Shown here: in pieces, positions 4,597 to 5,686 of the stretch | Layout of the letters: each line of letters starts with the position of its first letter | Numbering within the stretch: the first letter of the stretch is position 1 | NCBI GenBank assembly: GCA_000494145.1 | Contig: AWOE01000101.1 | Coordinates: 1 to 5,686, forward strand | Length of the DNA stretch: 5,686 nt | DNA from: Candidatus Calditenuaceae archaeon JGI OTU-1 | GTDB lineage: Archaea > Thermoproteota > Nitrososphaeria_A > Caldarchaeales > Calditenuaceae | Direction: 5' to 3' | Position numbers and translations under genes: made by a program | The notes under the pieces: generated by a model | Seen by the model: the letters and a program-made list of their open reading frames with translations, nothing else | Told to the model about the DNA's origin: nothing | Database searches by the model: none

Positions 4597-5686
4597 ATGT
4601 ATGCGCTGCCGCCGGTCTACGACTTCAGGGTCGTCGAGGAAGAGGTGAGGAAGTTCTGGGAGGAGCGGAACGTCCCCAAGAGGTTCATGGAGCTCAACAG
4701 GGGAGGGCCGGTCTTCTCCTTCCTCGAGGGGCCTCCGACGGTCAACGGGTACATGCACGTCGGCCACGTGAGGGGCAGGATCTGCAAGGACGTGGTGCTG
4801 AGGTTCGCGACGATGCAGGGCTTCTGGGTCTGGAGGAGGGCGGGATGGGACTGTCAGGGGCTTCCGACGGAGCTCGAGGTCGAGAGGATCCTCGGTATCA
4901 GGACGAAGAAGGACATCGAGGCGATAGGGATGGATAGGTTCGTGGAGGAGGCGAACAAGCTCGTCGACCATTACATCAAACACTGGAGGAAGGACTCGGA
5001 GACGCTGGGCCTCTGGCTCGACTACGACACGGCCTACGAGACCAGGAACGAGCGTTACATGGAGCACATCTGGTACCTCCTGAAGAGGGCCTACGAGAAC
5101 GGCGACCTGATCGTGAGCAACAAGGTCGTCCCCTTCTGCCCCCGGTGCGAGACGCCCCTCTCGTCCCACGAGGTCTCCCTCGGGTACGAGGAGGTGGAGG
5201 ACTACTCGCTTTACGTGAAGTTCCCGATCGAGTCCATGCCGGGCAAGTTCGCCGTCATCTGGACGACGACGCCGTGGACCCTTCCGGCCAACGAGGCGGT
5301 CGCCGTCAACCCCGATGAGACCTACGTCGAGGTGGAGACCGAGAAGGGAAACCTGATCGTCGCGGAGAAGCTGCTCGAGAGGGTCGTGACCGATGCGAAG
5401 CTGAGGCAGGTCAACGTCGTAAGGAGCTTCAGGGGCTCCGAGCTCGTAGGGCTGAGGTACGTCCACCCGCTCGCGGAGGAGGTGGGCGTCCACTCGGCGC
5501 ACTCTCCACCGGCTCACACGATCGTCGAGGCTGAGTTCGTCTCGATGGAGGAGGGAACAGGGCTCGTCCACATAGCGCCCGGTCACGGTCCGGAGGAACT
5601 CAGGAGGAGGCTCTCGGAGATAAGGGAGGAGAAGGGCCCGAGGTTCGCGGCCCTGAGGGACCTGGCCTCGGAGATGAGGGAGAGCC
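4597..5686 (+). CDS. ileS: Isoleucyl-tRNA synthetase, N-terminal third; last 95 bases are foreign (chimeric) sequence
   Basis: A class I aminoacyl-tRNA synthetase that charges tRNA-Ile in the cytoplasm. FSFLEGPPTVNGYMHVGHVR (40-59) contains the HIGH signature as HVGH (54-57). GWDCQGLPTELEVE (83-96), the CPRCETPLSSHEV zinc-type motif (181-193) and the CP1 editing-domain motif WTTTPWTLPANEA (222-234) identify isoleucyl rather than valyl or leucyl enzyme. GTGLVHIAPGHGPE (320-333) is the editing motif, normally followed by Asp at residue 334. Here residue 334 is Glu, and from about 5592 the sequence becomes the inverted copy of the ATP synthase subunit I coiled coil, still in frame but without similarity to this family. 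Thus only about 332 authentic residues remain of the usual 1,000 or so; the KMSKS loop and anticodon-binding domain are absent. ATG at 4597 gives the standard N-terminus (MYALPPVYDF). The gene is divergent from the prepilin peptidase. Confidence 0.92.
   Translation, partial: MYALPPVYDFRVVEEEVRKFWEERNVPKRFMELNRGGPVFSFLEGPPTVNGYMHVGHVRGRICKDVVLRFATMQGFWVWRRAGWDCQGLPTELEVERILGIRTKKDIEAIGMDRFVEEANKLVDHYIKHWRKDSETLGLWLDYDTAYETRNERYMEHIWYLLKRAYENGDLIVSNKVVPFCPRCETPLSSHEVSLGYEEVEDYSLYVKFPIESMPGKFAVIWTTTPWTLPANEAVAVNPDETYVEVETEKGNLIVAEKLLERVVTDAKLRQVNVVRSFRGSELVGLRYVHPLAEEVGVHSAHSPPAHTIVEAEFVSMEEGTGLVHIAPGHGPEELRRRLSEIREEKGPRFAALRDLASEMRES
5592..5686 (-). repeat. Right copy of the 95-base inverted repeat (probable chimeric join)
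   Basis: An exact inverted copy of bases 1-95. On the + strand it encodes the subunit I peptide ELRRRLSEIREEKGPRFAAL and onward, attached in frame to the isoleucyl-tRNA synthetase editing motif. The join falls at GGAGGAA, a short sequence likely common to both genes. No transposase, integrase or target-site duplication accompanies it. An amplification or assembly artefact at a contig end is the simplest explanation. Confidence 0.95.

Noticed and set aside
4530..4600. A tRNA gene or tRNA remnant on the minus strand
   Set aside because: Only a T-arm-like hairpin is present. No D-arm, anticodon arm or matching acceptor strand is found at the required distance, and the T-stem pairs only four of five positions.
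4510..5586. A 358-codon open frame on the minus strand
   Set aside because: It is antisense to isoleucyl-tRNA synthetase, whose + strand frame has clear HVGH, CPRC and WTTTPWTLPANEA motifs. The minus product shows no recognisable domain.
1..5686. Terminal inverted repeats of a transposon, linear plasmid or virus
   Set aside because: The genes between the repeats are ordinary chromosomal housekeeping genes with no transposase, polymerase or capsid gene, and both repeat copies lie within coding sequence, one of them destroying an essential gene.
4597..5686. A new fusion of isoleucyl-tRNA synthetase with a coiled-coil domain
   Set aside because: The coiled-coil part is base-for-base identical to the inverted left edge of the window, which points to a chimeric join rather than an evolved domain.

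Overview
The window is archaeal chromosomal DNA, most likely from a GC-rich thermophile or near-thermophile of the TACK group (inference). Supporting signs are an A-type (V-type) ATP synthase subunit I, a bifunctional phosphoglucose/phosphomannose isomerase of the archaeal SIS type, an archaeal A24 prepilin peptidase with its archaeal C-terminal segment, heavy use of AGG for arginine, GTG and TTG starts, and AT-rich TATA-like boxes 26-30 bases before start codons. The species cannot be named from the sequence alone.

Layout from left to right. 1-817 (-) is the N-terminal 272 codons of ATP synthase subunit I, running off the left edge. 818-914 is a divergent promoter region. 915-3357 (+) is a tightly packed three-gene run: a CinA-type molybdopterin-binding-fold protein, the PGI/PMI isomerase (11-base overlap, strong Shine-Dalgarno) and a SpoIIM-like membrane protein (TTG start directly after the preceding stop). 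3358-3436 is an AT-rich promoter with a near-perfect 12-base palindrome. 3437-3781 (+) is a small basic winged-helix regulator. 3744-4493 (-) is a prepilin peptidase, convergent with and overlapping the regulator by 38 bases. 4494-4596 is a second divergent promoter region with a short GC-rich hairpin. 4597 to the right edge (+) is the N-terminal third of isoleucyl-tRNA synthetase. No stretch longer than 300 bases lacks a gene, and no tRNA, rRNA, CRISPR array, transposase or phage gene is visible.

The genes are mostly housekeeping: energy conservation, translation, central sugar-phosphate metabolism, nucleotide housekeeping, and membrane or surface-protein processing. First genes of transcription units look leaderless, while the internal isomerase gene uses a Shine-Dalgarno.

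The most striking structure is that the last 95 bases are an exact reverse complement of the first 95. At the left end this sequence is the natural coiled-coil region of subunit I. At the right end it abruptly replaces the isoleucyl-tRNA synthetase coding sequence, at the conserved editing-site motif and without breaking frame. This is best read as an inverted chimera or contig-end artefact (for example from multiple-displacement amplification followed by de Bruijn assembly), not as a terminal inverted repeat of a mobile element or a genuine gene fusion. I found no convincing undescribed biological system.
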